A DNA stretch of 64,000 nucleotides from Nocardia cyriacigeorgica GUH-2 (GTDB lineage Bacteria; Actinomycetota; Actinomycetes; Mycobacteriales; Mycobacteriaceae): assembly GCF_000284035.1 (NCBI RefSeq), contig NC_016887.1, forward strand, positions 3,658,001 through 3,722,000, read 5' to 3'. Shown here piece after piece: positions 1 to 7,543 of this stretch (the first letter of the stretch is position 1; every line of letters begins with the position of its first letter). Under the pieces are notes generated by a model that saw only the letters and a list, made by a program, of their open reading frames with translations, was not told the origin of the DNA and searched no databases. Position numbers and translations under genes: made by a program.

Positions 1-1240
1 CGTCACCGTGGCCACTACGCTGCGCGCGCTCAACCGCGAACGCGTCGAACTGGCCGACGAGCCGCGCTACGACGGCGTGGAATGGGTCTCGGCCTACGAT
101 CTCGACCCGTTCACCGTCCCCACTACCGACAAAGTGGCACTGTTGCAGGAGTATTCGCAGCGGCTGTCGGCCGCCGACGGCGTCGACCACGTGACCGCCT
201 CGGTTCTGCAGGTCAAGGAGCAGACCTTCTACGCCGACACCGCCGGCTCCTCGATCACCCAGCAGCGGGTGCGGTTGCATCCGCAGCTCGAGGCGATCAC
301 CGTCGACTCGGCCGCCGGGGTGTTCGAGACGATGCGCACGCTGGCCGCGCCGGCAGGGCGCGGTTGGGAGTACGTCACCGGAGCCGACGGAATCTGGGAC
401 TGGGCGGGCGAACTCGCCCGGATGCCGGAATGGCTGGCCGAGAAGGTGAAGGCGCCCAGCGTCGTCGCCGGACCCACCGACCTGGTCATCGATCCGACCA
501 ATCTGTGGCTCACCATCCACGAATCCATCGGCCACGCCACTGAATACGACCGCGCCATCGGCTACGAATCCGCCTACGCCGGTACCTCCTTCGCCACGCC
601 TGATCTGCTGGGCATGCTCCGGTACGGCAGCCCGATCATGCACGTCACCGGCGACCGCACCGAACCGCACGGACTGGCCACCGTCGGCTACGACGACGAG
701 GGCGTCGCCGGGCAGCGCTGGGATCTGGTGCGCGACGGACTACTGGTCGGCTACCAGCTCGATCGGGTGTTCGCGCCCCGCCTGGGCCTCGACCGTTCCA
801 ACGGCTGCTCCTACGCGGACTCGCCGCACCACGTGCCGATCCAGCGCATGGCCAATGTGTCGCTGCAACCGGACCCGCACCGCGACACCAGTACCGAGGA
901 GCTGATCGCCCGGGTCGAGGACGGCATCTACATCGTCGGCGACAAATCGTGGTCGATCGATATGCAGCGCTACAACTTCCAGTTCACCGGGCAGCGGTTC
1001 TTCCGGATCCGCGACGGCAAGCTGGACGGGCAGCTGCGCGATGTCGCCTACCAGGCCACCACCACCGATTTCTGGGGCGCGATGGAAGCCGTCGGCGGGC
1101 CGTCCACCTGGCAGCTCGGTGGCGCGTTCAACTGTGGGAAGGCGCAGCCCGGTCAGGTGGCGGCGGTCAGTCACGGCTGCCCGTCGATCCTGGTGCGCGG
1201 CATCAATGTTCTCAACACGCGGACGGAGGCGGGGCAGTGA
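1..1240 (+). CDS. tldD: TldD-family metalloprotease subunit, 5' end outside the window
   Basis: TldD forms a heterodimer with TldE that degrades or processes unfolded peptides in the cytosol and, in some bacteria, matures RiPP precursors. The reading frame is open from the first base and ends at 1240. The family signature HExxxH is present as HESIGH encoded at 518-535, followed by the conserved ATEYDR segment. The C-terminal half (FAPRLGLDRSNG, NCGKAQPGQVAAVSHG) is typical of TldD. About 410 residues are visible against the roughly 460-510 usual for actinobacterial TldD, so the true start lies upstream and the GTG at 8 should not be taken as the start. The stop overlaps the GTG of tldE (GTGA), which shows translational coupling. 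No RiPP precursor is visible next to it. Confidence 0.93.
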   Translation, partial: VTVATTLRALNRERVELADEPRYDGVEWVSAYDLDPFTVPTTDKVALLQEYSQRLSAADGVDHVTASVLQVKEQTFYADTAGSSITQQRVRLHPQLEAITVDSAAGVFETMRTLAAPAGRGWEYVTGADGIWDWAGELARMPEWLAEKVKAPSVVAGPTDLVIDPTNLWLTIHESIGHATEYDRAIGYESAYAGTSFATPDLLGMLRYGSPIMHVTGDRTEPHGLATVGYDDEGVAGQRWDLVRDGLLVGYQLDRVFAPRLGLDRSNGCSYADSPHHVPIQRMANVSLQPDPHRDTSTEELIARVEDGIYIVGDKSWSIDMQRYNFQFTGQRFFRIRDGKLDGQLRDVAYQATTTDFWGAMEAVGGPSTWQLGGAFNCGKAQPGQVAAVSHGCPSILVRGINVLNTRTEAGQ

Positions 1241-2640
1241 ACGGGACCGGCGCGGCGATTGTGCCCGGTGGGGCGGTAGTCGAACAGGCGCTGGGGCTGT
1301 CGAAGGCCGATGAGGCGATGGTCATCGTCACCGACGCGCACGAGGCGTCGCTGCGCTGGGCGGGTAATTCGATGACCACCAATGGGTCATCGGTGTCGCG
1401 GCAGTGGGCGGTGGTGTCGGTGTTGCGGGAGGGGCCGAACCTCGCGCGCGTCGGCAGCGTCACCGCCACCAGCGTGGACGGCGCCGACATCGAGGCAGTG
1501 GTGCGGGCCAGCGAACAGGCGGCGCGCACCGCCGAGCCGGCCCGCGACGCGATGCCGCTGCTCGAGCCGGGCGATTTCGGCGAGGCCGACGAGTGGGCCG
1601 GTGAGCCCGGGCAGACCGGGATCGAGGTCTTCACCGGGCTGGCCGCCGACCTGGCGCACGGGTTCGACGGTACCGACACCCTCTACGGTTTCGCCCACCA
1701 TCAGATGCACACCACCTGGCTCGGTACCTCCACCGGCCTGCGGCGACGCTATGTGCAGCCCACCGGTTCGGTGGAGATCAACGGCAAACGCGGCACCGGC
1801 GCCGATCTGGCCAGTGCCTGGGTGGGCGTGGGCACCAGCGATTTCACCGACGTGGACACCCCGGGGCTGCTGGCCGAGCTGTCGCGCCGGTTGGACTGGT
1901 CGGCGCGGCGGGTGGAGCTGCCGGCCGGACGGTACGAGACGTTGCTGCCGCCCTCGGCGGTCGCGGATCTGATGATCTATCTGGCGTGGACGATGGAGGG
2001 CCGCGGCGCGCACGAGGGCCACACCGCGTTGTCGGCGCCCGGCGGTACCCGCATCGGTGAGCGGCTCACCGACCTTCCGCTCACCCTGTATTCCGATCCG
2101 AGCGCGAGCGGCCTCGAATATCGTCCCTTCGTGGCCACACCGGCATCGTCGGAGGCGCTGTCGGTGTTCGACAACGGACTGGCGGCGCAGCGGGTGGACT
2201 GGTTGCGCGAGGGCGTCATCGAATCGCTGGTCTATCCGCGCGCCACCGCCGCCGAATTCGATGCCCCCACCACGGTTCCCGGCGAGAACCTGCTACTCAC
2301 CGGCGGTTCGGACGCCACACTCGAGGACATGATCGCGCGCACCGAACGCGGTCTGCTGCTCACCACGCTCTGGTACATCCGCGAGGTCGACCCGGCCACC
2401 CTGCTGCTGACGGGGCTGACCCGCGACGGGGTGTATCTGATCGAAAACGGCCGGGTCACCGCCGCGGTCAACAACTTCCGCTTCAACGAAAGCCCGCTCG
2501 ACCTACTGCGCCGCACCACCGAAGCCGGCGCCACCACCCTCACCCTCCCCCGCGAATGGAAGGACTGGTTCACCCGCACAGCCATGCCACCCCTGCGCAT
2601 CCCCGACTTCCACATGTCCTCGGTCAGCCAGGCGACGTAA
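1237..2640 (+). CDS. tldE: TldE/PmbA-family protein, partner of TldD
   Basis: This is the second subunit of the TldD/TldE protease. TldE lacks the HExxxH metal site, and none is seen here. The protein is about 467 residues, typical for PmbA/TldE. The frame stays open upstream to 949, but the GTG at 1237 overlaps the tldD stop codon and gives a normal N-terminus, so it is preferred. The C-terminal motifs NLLLTGG, LLLTTLWYIREVDP and DGVYLIENGRVTAAVNNFRFNES are characteristic of the family. The stop codon overlaps the next gene's ATG by one base (TAATG), so tldD, tldE and the epimerase gene probably form one transcript. Confidence 0.92.
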   Translation: MNGTGAAIVPGGAVVEQALGLSKADEAMVIVTDAHEASLRWAGNSMTTNGSSVSRQWAVVSVLREGPNLARVGSVTATSVDGADIEAVVRASEQAARTAEPARDAMPLLEPGDFGEADEWAGEPGQTGIEVFTGLAADLAHGFDGTDTLYGFAHHQMHTTWLGTSTGLRRRYVQPTGSVEINGKRGTGADLASAWVGVGTSDFTDVDTPGLLAELSRRLDWSARRVELPAGRYETLLPPSAVADLMIYLAWTMEGRGAHEGHTALSAPGGTRIGERLTDLPLTLYSDPSASGLEYRPFVATPASSEALSVFDNGLAAQRVDWLREGVIESLVYPRATAAEFDAPTTVPGENLLLTGGSDATLEDMIARTERGLLLTTLWYIREVDPATLLLTGLTRDGVYLIENGRVTAAVNNFRFNESPLDLLRRTTEAGATTLTLPREWKDWFTRTAMPPLRIPDFHMSSVSQAT

Positions 2641-3728
2641 TGGCCCCGGTCTACCTCGTGACCGGCGCGGCCGGCTTCATCGGCGCCAATTACGTCCACC
2701 TGCTGGCCCAGTGGGAGCCCCGCGCCGAGATCGTCGCGGTGGATCACCTCGGCTTCGCGAGCAATCTCGCCAACCTCGACCCGGTTCGCGATCGCATCGT
2801 CTTCGAACGGGCCGATATCGCCGACGCCACCGCGATGGCAGCGCTCTACCGGCGATACGCGCCGGAGTACGTGGTGAATTTCGCGGCCGAATCGCATAAC
2901 GACCGCGCGATCATCGACCCGTCCGCGTTCATGCGCAGCAATGCGTTGGGCGCGCAGGTGCTGGCCGAATGCAGTCGGCGGGCCGGTGTGCGGACCCATC
3001 TGCACGTCTCGACGATCGAGGTGTACGGGGAGTTGCCCGCGCAGGAGGCGTCGTTCACCGAGCGCAGCCCGCTCAATGCCAAGACGCCCTACTCGGCGGC
3101 GAAGGCGGCCGGTGATCAGATCGTGCGGGCCTACATGTGCACCTACCCGGATCTCGATATCCGGATGACGCACTGCGCCAACAATTACGGCCCGTATCAG
3201 CTGCCGGAGAAGCTCATCCCGCTCGCGGTCACGAACGTGCTGCGCGGGCGCAAGGTGCCTGTCTACGGCGACGGGTTGCAGCGGCGGGACTGGTTGCATG
3301 TCGCTGATCACTGCGATGCGGTGCACCGGGTGCTGCACGCCGACCTCGGGCCGGTCCCCGACGCCGCGGGCACCGATCCCGGACTGCTGCCGATCTTCGA
3401 CATCAGCGCTCGGCACGAGGTCAGCAATCTCGACCTGGCGCGCCGCATCGTCACCGAGCTGGGGCTCGATCCCGGTGACTGGATCGCGCATATCCCGGAT
3501 CGGCCGAATCACGACCACAGATATCTCATCGACCCCGCCAAGCTGGAAACCCAGCTCGGCTGGCAGCCCTCGCACGAGTTCGAAGCCGGGATCGCCGCGA
3601 CGGTGGCCTGGTATGTCGCGCACCGGGATTGGTGGGAGCGGGTGCTGGCCGAGAAGGGTGAGCTCGCGGTCGACTGGTCCACGACGGGACAGGTTCCGGC
3701 CGCCCCGGAGGTCAGCTCGCGGGGGTGA
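2640..3728 (+). CDS. RmlB-like NAD-dependent epimerase/dehydratase
   Basis: An extended short-chain dehydrogenase of 362 residues, most like dTDP-glucose 4,6-dehydratase (RmlB). The N-terminal nucleotide-binding motif TGAAGFIG is at residues 8-15, and the Y-x-x-x-K catalytic pair is Y151 and K155. NNYGPYQLPEKLIPL and a YGDG-RDWLHV segment match RmlB. The active-site signature, normally STDEVYG, reads STIEVYGE here (T125-I126-E127). The Asp that takes part in dehydration is replaced by Ile while the Glu is kept. It may therefore be an epimerase or another sugar-nucleotide enzyme rather than a true 4,6-dehydratase. The start at 2640 overlaps the tldE stop. The 3' end overlaps the convergent PPOX gene by 17 bases. 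Confidence 0.82.
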   Translation: MAPVYLVTGAAGFIGANYVHLLAQWEPRAEIVAVDHLGFASNLANLDPVRDRIVFERADIADATAMAALYRRYAPEYVVNFAAESHNDRAIIDPSAFMRSNALGAQVLAECSRRAGVRTHLHVSTIEVYGELPAQEASFTERSPLNAKTPYSAAKAAGDQIVRAYMCTYPDLDIRMTHCANNYGPYQLPEKLIPLAVTNVLRGRKVPVYGDGLQRRDWLHVADHCDAVHRVLHADLGPVPDAAGTDPGLLPIFDISARHEVSNLDLARRIVTELGLDPGDWIAHIPDRPNHDHRYLIDPAKLETQLGWQPSHEFEAGIAATVAWYVAHRDWWERVLAEKGELAVDWSTTGQVPAAPEVSSRG

Positions 3729-4095
3729 TCTCGATGCCGATGGTGCCGGATTTGCCGCGGCGCAGATTGCTGCCGAGGATCACCAGCGGTCCGAGCAGGA
3801 AGTACTTCTTGCGCAGCAGCCGGCGGACATGCTCGGTCTCGTCGGCGTCGAGGATGCGGGCGGTGCCGTCGATGGCGGCGCCGTGCGGAGTGCCTTTGGC
3901 ATTGCACGGTTGCAGGGTGACCGCGGGGTTGCGGCGCAGGCGCTTGACCTTCCAGCTGTCGGTGACCGTCCAGACGAAGATCTTGCCGTCGTCCGCTGCG
4001 GCCCACAGCGGCGTGGGCACCGGGGTGCCGTCCTTGCGGAAGGTGGTCAGCAGAACGTAGTCGGCCTTTTCGACAGCTGTGCGCGCATCGCTCAT
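3712..4095 (-). CDS. PPOX class F420-dependent oxidoreductase family protein
   Basis: A 127-residue split-barrel protein of the pyridoxamine-phosphate-oxidase-like family, whose mycobacterial and nocardial members bind F420, FMN or heme. The N-terminus YVLLTTFRKDGTPVPTPLW, then WTVTDSWKVKRLRRNP, are typical cofactor-barrel strands. It is a clear paralogue of the 127-residue protein encoded at 7544-7927: same length, colinear, sharing LLTT-KDGTPV-TP and SWKV-R-RR-P. Substrate and cofactor cannot be assigned from sequence. It converges on the epimerase gene and overlaps it by 17 bases. Confidence 0.83.
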   Translation of the reverse strand: MSDARTAVEKADYVLLTTFRKDGTPVPTPLWAAADDGKIFVWTVTDSWKVKRLRRNPAVTLQPCNAKGTPHGAAIDGTARILDADETEHVRRLLRKKYFLLGPLVILGSNLRRGKSGTIGIEITPAS

Positions 4096-4125
4096 ACGGC
4101 CAACCGTAGGCGATGCACGCGCCGA

Positions 4126-4680
4126 TCACCCGTCGTCGGCCATGCGGTACTCCCCCGCCTCCAGCCGGGCCAGCACACCGGAGGTCCAACCGAACAGGTT
4201 CTCGAACACCCCGCTCCACAGTTCCAGCAGGTCGGTCGCATGCGGCGCGGAGTATCGGCCGGGGAAATCCGGGACCATCGCGAGCAGGTCGTCGCGCACC
4301 TCTCGGCTGCGCCTGCGTTGTTCGCGGAGTTTGGCGATCACGTACGCGCGCGGCAGGGCGTCCATGAAGGCGATGGCCGCACCGAGTTCCTCCATATCAA
4401 TGCTCACGAGGGCCGCGTCCATGAGGGTGCGGAATTCGTCCTCGCCGGCTGCGGTAAGTTCGAATATCGTCCGGCCGGGCCCGTGGCTGCTGCCCTCCGT
4501 GCCAAGGGCCCGCAGCTTGCCTTCCTGAGTCAGCTGTTTGAGCGCGTGATAGATCGAACCCGGTTTGACGTTGGTCCAGGTGTCGGCCCGCCAGGACAGC
4601 AGCTCCTGCCGCACCGCGTACCCATGGGTGGGTTGCTGCCTGCGCATCACGCCGAGCACCAACAGCCGCACCGTCGACAT
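4126..4680 (-). CDS. PadR-family transcriptional repressor
   Basis: A 184-residue regulator with an N-terminal PadR winged helix: LLVLGVMRRQQPTHGYAVRQ, then TNVKPGSIYHALKQLTQEGKL, which includes the PadR-typical G-S-I-Y-x-x-L recognition segment. A C-terminal helical dimerisation region follows. A strong Shine-Dalgarno (GGAAGGAG, read on the minus strand) precedes the ATG at 4680. A 12-bp element AGTCAAACTTGA lies upstream at 4736-4747, and the same 12-mer occurs twice at the VOC gene promoter (5629-5640 and 5670-5681). The inference is that this repressor regulates itself and that gene. Confidence 0.88.
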   Translation of the reverse strand: MSTVRLLVLGVMRRQQPTHGYAVRQELLSWRADTWTNVKPGSIYHALKQLTQEGKLRALGTEGSSHGPGRTIFELTAAGEDEFRTLMDAALVSIDMEELGAAIAFMDALPRAYVIAKLREQRRRSREVRDDLLAMVPDFPGRYSAPHATDLLELWSGVFENLFGWTSGVLARLEAGEYRMADDG

Positions 4681-4734
4681 CGGACTCCTTCCGGGGTTCG
4701 GCGTTCCCGCCGCCGAGCCGCTTACCCCGCATGG

Positions 4735-4747
4735 TAGTCAAACTTGA
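4735..4747. promoter_or_regulatory. Candidate PadR operator upstream of padR
   Basis: The sequence TAGTCAAACTTGA lies 55 bases upstream of the PadR gene start. On the minus strand it contains TTGACT, a possible -35 hexamer. The core AGTCAAACTTGA is repeated exactly at 5670-5681 and, inverted, at 5629-5640 in front of the VOC-family gene. Sharing of a 12-mer among these promoters suggests one regulator, most simply the adjacent PadR protein. Confidence 0.6.
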
Positions 4748-4971
4748 CCTCAGGTCTGTGCAGCCGCCCCCGAAAACGGTCGAATCAATACACGCGAAGG
4801 TCGCCGCCGAATCGAATACCGGCGATTTCACAATTCTTCCTATCGCCGAGAATTGATTGTTTACAAAGTAGCTCGAGGGAATCGCGCAGTATAGACGATT
4901 CCTGGCGCGAGCGCGACAATTATTCGTATCCACTGACGTTCGTCGGGGGGACGCCATTGGATATCGGCACC

Positions 4972-5532
4972 ATGAATGGAACAACGATGTTTATCAGGAA
5001 ATTGGTGGCCACGGCGATTATGGCCATCGCCGCCACCGGTATAGCCACTGCCACCGCACAGGGCCAGGCAGGAGTGGCAGCAGGACCCAGTTTCACGTCG
5101 GCCAGCGGACCGGTCGCCTATACGATGACCATGGCCGCCGACCATTCCAGCGCAACGGTCGCGTTGACCTCGGGCACCTTCGAGATGACACCCGGCGCGA
5201 TCACCGTCAGAGCCAGTGACGGCACGGTCGTCGGCGCGATTCCGACAACTCTGCGCATGGAAGCAGGTCAAAGTTTCGAGGTGACTCCGGCTGTCGACCG
5301 GAGCGGCACCGTGCTGACCCTGACCCCGACAGCGGGGCCGGCACCTGAAGCGATGACAGCCGAGCCGGTCGCGTTGCAATCGATCGGCAATGCCGGAACC
5401 ATCGCCGCGGGCATTGCCATCGGCTGCGTCGTGGGCATCGTGCTCCTGTGGTGGTTCTTCTTCCCGGCCGGCGTCATCATCGGCTGCGCAATCGGGGCCG
5501 CGATCGGTGGAGCCATTGGCGCGGGGGTCTGA
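4972..5532 (+). CDS. Secreted or membrane-anchored glycine-zipper protein, hypothetical
   Basis: A 186-residue protein of unknown function. It has a signal peptide at about residues 6-32 (MFIRKLVATAIMAIAATGIA, then an Ala-rich cleavage region), a central beta-rich extracytoplasmic domain of about 100 residues, and a C-terminal hydrophobic segment. That segment (VVGIVLLWWFFFPAGVIIG) runs into a glycine zipper (AIGAAIGGAIGAG). The domain plan and spacing match the protein encoded at 25692-26315, so the two are paralogues. Start choices are ATG 4972, ATG 4987, or TTG 4957 behind a G-rich stretch. The ATG at 4972 is reported. A terminator at 5584-5611 follows. Confidence 0.72.
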   Translation: MNGTTMFIRKLVATAIMAIAATGIATATAQGQAGVAAGPSFTSASGPVAYTMTMAADHSSATVALTSGTFEMTPGAITVRASDGTVVGAIPTTLRMEAGQSFEVTPAVDRSGTVLTLTPTAGPAPEAMTAEPVALQSIGNAGTIAAGIAIGCVVGIVLLWWFFFPAGVIIGCAIGAAIGGAIGAGV

Positions 5533-5583
5533 CCGATCGACAACCACCCTCTCCGCAGGTGAAAGCCAGAAGAGGAGGTCTCC

Positions 5584-5611
5584 GGGCCGAGCGCATACCG
5601 CTCGGCCCTTT
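5584..5611 (+). terminator. Intrinsic terminator after the secreted glycine-zipper gene
   Basis: A perfect 10-bp stem (GGGCCGAGCG at 5584-5593 with CGCTCGGCCC at 5599-5608) closes a 5-base loop and is followed by TTT. It lies 51 bases after the stop of the gene at 4972-5532 and before the VOC gene promoter. Confidence 0.8.
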
Positions 5612-5628
5612 CGTCGGCAAGGCGGTAC

Positions 5629-5681
5629 TCAAGTTTGACTTCTACATCCGACGAGCCCTAGAGTCTGGTAGTCAAACTTGA
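5629..5681 (+). promoter_or_regulatory. Promoter and paired operator of the VOC-family gene
   Basis: A -35 hexamer TTGACT (5635-5640) and a -10 hexamer TAGAGT (5659-5664) are separated by 18 bases. The -35 lies inside one copy of the element TCAAGTTTGACT (5629-5640). An inverted copy, AGTCAAACTTGA (5670-5681), covers the expected transcription start. The two inverted copies bracket the promoter, a layout expected for repression. The same element precedes the padR gene (4735-4747). Confidence 0.68.
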
Positions 5682-5697
5682 TTACGGAGGTTCCCGA

Positions 5698-6417
5698 ATG
5701 GACGACACCCCCGTCCCCGTACTTCTGACCAGCGACCTCACCCGAACCCTCGAGTTCTATCGGGCCCTCGGCTACACCGTCACCCACGAACAGACCCGCC
5801 CCTACGTCTACGGCGCGATCGAGGCGAATGGTTGCGCCCTGCATTTCACCTCCCCGCCGCGCGAGGGCGATTTCCCAGAGGAATGGGTCGGCTGCTTGGT
5901 AATGGTCGACGATATCGCCGGACGGCACAAGGAATTCACCGCAGCGCTGCGCGCCCACTTCGGAAAGGTGCCCGCGAAAGGCCGGCCGCGCATCACCCGA
6001 TTCCGCCCGGGCCAGTCCCGATTCACCCTGGTAGACCCGGACGGCAATTCGATCATCTATATCCAGCACGACGAGCCACCGAAGACCGAATACGGCGGTT
6101 CCCCCGAACTGTCCGGATTGACCCGGGTACTCGACAACGCACGCATCCTGCGCGATTTCAAAACCGACGACCAAGCCGCTGCCCGGGTATTGGAAGTCGG
6201 TATCGGCCGGTATCGAACGACCGCACCCGCCATTGACCTCGCCCGAGCCTGGGCCGCGCTCGCCGAGATCGCCGTGGCGGCCGGCGACGAGCAGCGAGCG
6301 GCCGCCTGTCGCGACGAGATGCGCGCGGTCCCGCTCACCGACGACGAGCGCTCCGCCATCGCGGCCGACGCGAATGCGAGCGAGGCCCTGCGGGAGTGGC
6401 TCGACGAAAGGCAGTGA
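5698..6417 (+). CDS. VOC (glyoxalase/bleomycin resistance-like) family protein with C-terminal extension
   Basis: A 239-residue protein. Residues 1-125 form a VOC fold of the bleomycin-resistance type: VPVLLTSDLTRTLEFYRALGY, then RFTLVDPDGNSIIYIQHDEP. The remaining ~110 residues are helical, with DDERSAIAADANASEALREWL near the end, and may form a TPR-like module. Members of this group bind small hydrophobic compounds or catalyse metal-dependent reactions. The substrate cannot be inferred. A Shine-Dalgarno GGAGG at 5686-5690 sets the ATG. Control by the PadR protein encoded at 4126-4680 is inferred from the shared operator. Confidence 0.83.
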   Translation: MDDTPVPVLLTSDLTRTLEFYRALGYTVTHEQTRPYVYGAIEANGCALHFTSPPREGDFPEEWVGCLVMVDDIAGRHKEFTAALRAHFGKVPAKGRPRITRFRPGQSRFTLVDPDGNSIIYIQHDEPPKTEYGGSPELSGLTRVLDNARILRDFKTDDQAAARVLEVGIGRYRTTAPAIDLARAWAALAEIAVAAGDEQRAAACRDEMRAVPLTDDERSAIAADANASEALREWLDERQ

Positions 6418-6428
6418 GCCGCCTGCGA

Positions 6429-7196
6429 TCAGGCGGCCAGGGTCAGCACTCGCGGCCCGTTCTCGGTGACGGCGATAGTGTGCTCGGAATGCGCGGTGCG
6501 TGAACCATCGGCCGATCGGATCGTCCACCCATCGGGATCGGTGACAATACGGTCGGTGGTGCGCGCGAACCAAGGCTCGATGGCGATGGTCAGCCCCGGC
6601 CGCAGCGGGAAGCCACGGCCGGCCCGACCCACGTTGGACACGTGCGGGTCTTCGTGCATGGTGCGCCCGAGCCCGTGCCCGCCGAATTCGTTGTTGACCG
6701 GGTATCCGTAGGCGGCGGCGACCGCCGAGATGGCGGCGGATATGTCACCCATCCGATTGCCCGGCCGCGCCACCTCGATGGCCGCTTCCAGGGCTTCCTC
6801 GGTCGCCCGCACCAGCCGAAGGTCCTCCTCGGCGGCGATACCGACGACCACGGTGGTCGCCGCATCGGCGACCCAGCCGTCGATGGAGACGGCGAGATCC
6901 ATCGTCAGCACATCGCCGTCGCGCAATGCGTAGTCGAACGGAAGACCGTGCAGCACAGCGTCGTTCACCGACAGGCACACGGTATTGCGGAACGGCCCGC
7001 GCCCGAACGACGGCGCGTAATCCCAGTAGCACGACTGCGCACCACGCTGCCGGATCCGCTCACGCACCACCGCCTCGAGATCCAGCAGATTCACCCCGAC
7101 GGCCGCGCGCTCGCGCAGCTCGGCCAGGGTCTCGGCGACGAACCGCCCGGTCACCGCCATGCGCTCGATCTCCTCGGGCGACTTCAACTCGACCAT
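6429..7196 (-). CDS. map: Type I methionine aminopeptidase
   Basis: Removes the initiator methionine from nascent proteins. The 255-residue product has the pita-bread fold with the expected ligands in order: VLTMDLAVSIDGW (Asp), DAATTVVVG (Asp), FGGHGLGRTMHEDP (His), IAIEPWFAR (Glu) and SEHTIAVTENG (Glu). The ATG at 7196 is preferred over the GTG at 7208 because GGAGG ends five bases before it. It is divergent from the XRE regulator gene, and twin palindromes lie between them, so this copy may be regulated, unlike a housekeeping map. Confidence 0.92.
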   Translation of the reverse strand: MVELKSPEEIERMAVTGRFVAETLAELRERAAVGVNLLDLEAVVRERIRQRGAQSCYWDYAPSFGRGPFRNTVCLSVNDAVLHGLPFDYALRDGDVLTMDLAVSIDGWVADAATTVVVGIAAEEDLRLVRATEEALEAAIEVARPGNRMGDISAAISAVAAAYGYPVNNEFGGHGLGRTMHEDPHVSNVGRAGRGFPLRPGLTIAIEPWFARTTDRIVTDPDGWTIRSADGSRTAHSEHTIAVTENGPRVLTLAA

Positions 7197-7220
7197 CACA
7201 ACCTCCACATCGACATCTTC

Positions 7221-7255
7221 GGTATTTTAATACCAGATTGCGGTATTTAAATACC
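7221..7255. promoter_or_regulatory. Twin palindromic operators between map and the XRE regulator
   Basis: GGTATTTTAATACC (7221-7234) and the perfect palindrome GGTATTTAAATACC (7242-7255) are centred 21 bp apart, two helical turns. They are the only AT-rich patch in the neighbourhood. A possible promoter for the regulator, TTGCGG (7238-7243) and TAGGGT (7261-7266) with a 17-base spacer, contains the second palindrome in its spacer. It would start transcription at or next to the ATG at 7274. Confidence 0.75.
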
Positions 7256-7273
7256 AGCCGTAGGGTGGTCGGC

Positions 7274-7537
7274 ATGGTTCGTCTGCCCCTGACTCCCGCC
7301 CAGGTGGAGGCCGGTCGCCGCCTCGGCGCCCGCTTGCGTACCGCGCGCGCCGGCCGCGATCTCGCCGACGTGGCGCGCGCCGCGGGCATCTCCCCGGAGA
7401 CCCTGCGCAAGATCGAAACCGGCCGCCTGCCCTCCCCCGCGTTCGGCACGGTCGTGGCGTTGAGTCAGGTACTCGAGCTGCCGCTGGACGAGCTCGCGGC
7501 CACGTGGACGTCCGCCGCTCTGGCCGAATCGGCCTGA
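7274..7537 (+). CDS. Small XRE-family helix-turn-helix regulator
   Basis: An 87-residue protein that is almost entirely one XRE/Cro-type helix-turn-helix. RRLGARLRTARAGRDLADVA begins the domain, GISPETLRKIETGRLPSPAF spans the recognition helix and turn, and LSQVLELPLDELAATW closes it. Divergence from map across two matching palindromes suggests that it represses one or both genes. If the promoter proposed at 7238-7266 is right, its mRNA would be leaderless. It converges with the PPOX gene at 7544-7927, six bases away. Confidence 0.85.
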   Translation: MVRLPLTPAQVEAGRRLGARLRTARAGRDLADVARAAGISPETLRKIETGRLPSPAFGTVVALSQVLELPLDELAATWTSAALAESA

Positions 7538-7543
7538 TACCGC

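Noticed and set aside
949..1236. 5' extension of the tldE frame upstream of 1237
   Set aside because: It overlaps tldD completely and reads as an Arg-rich shadow. GTG at 1237, overlapping the tldD stop, gives the family N-terminus.
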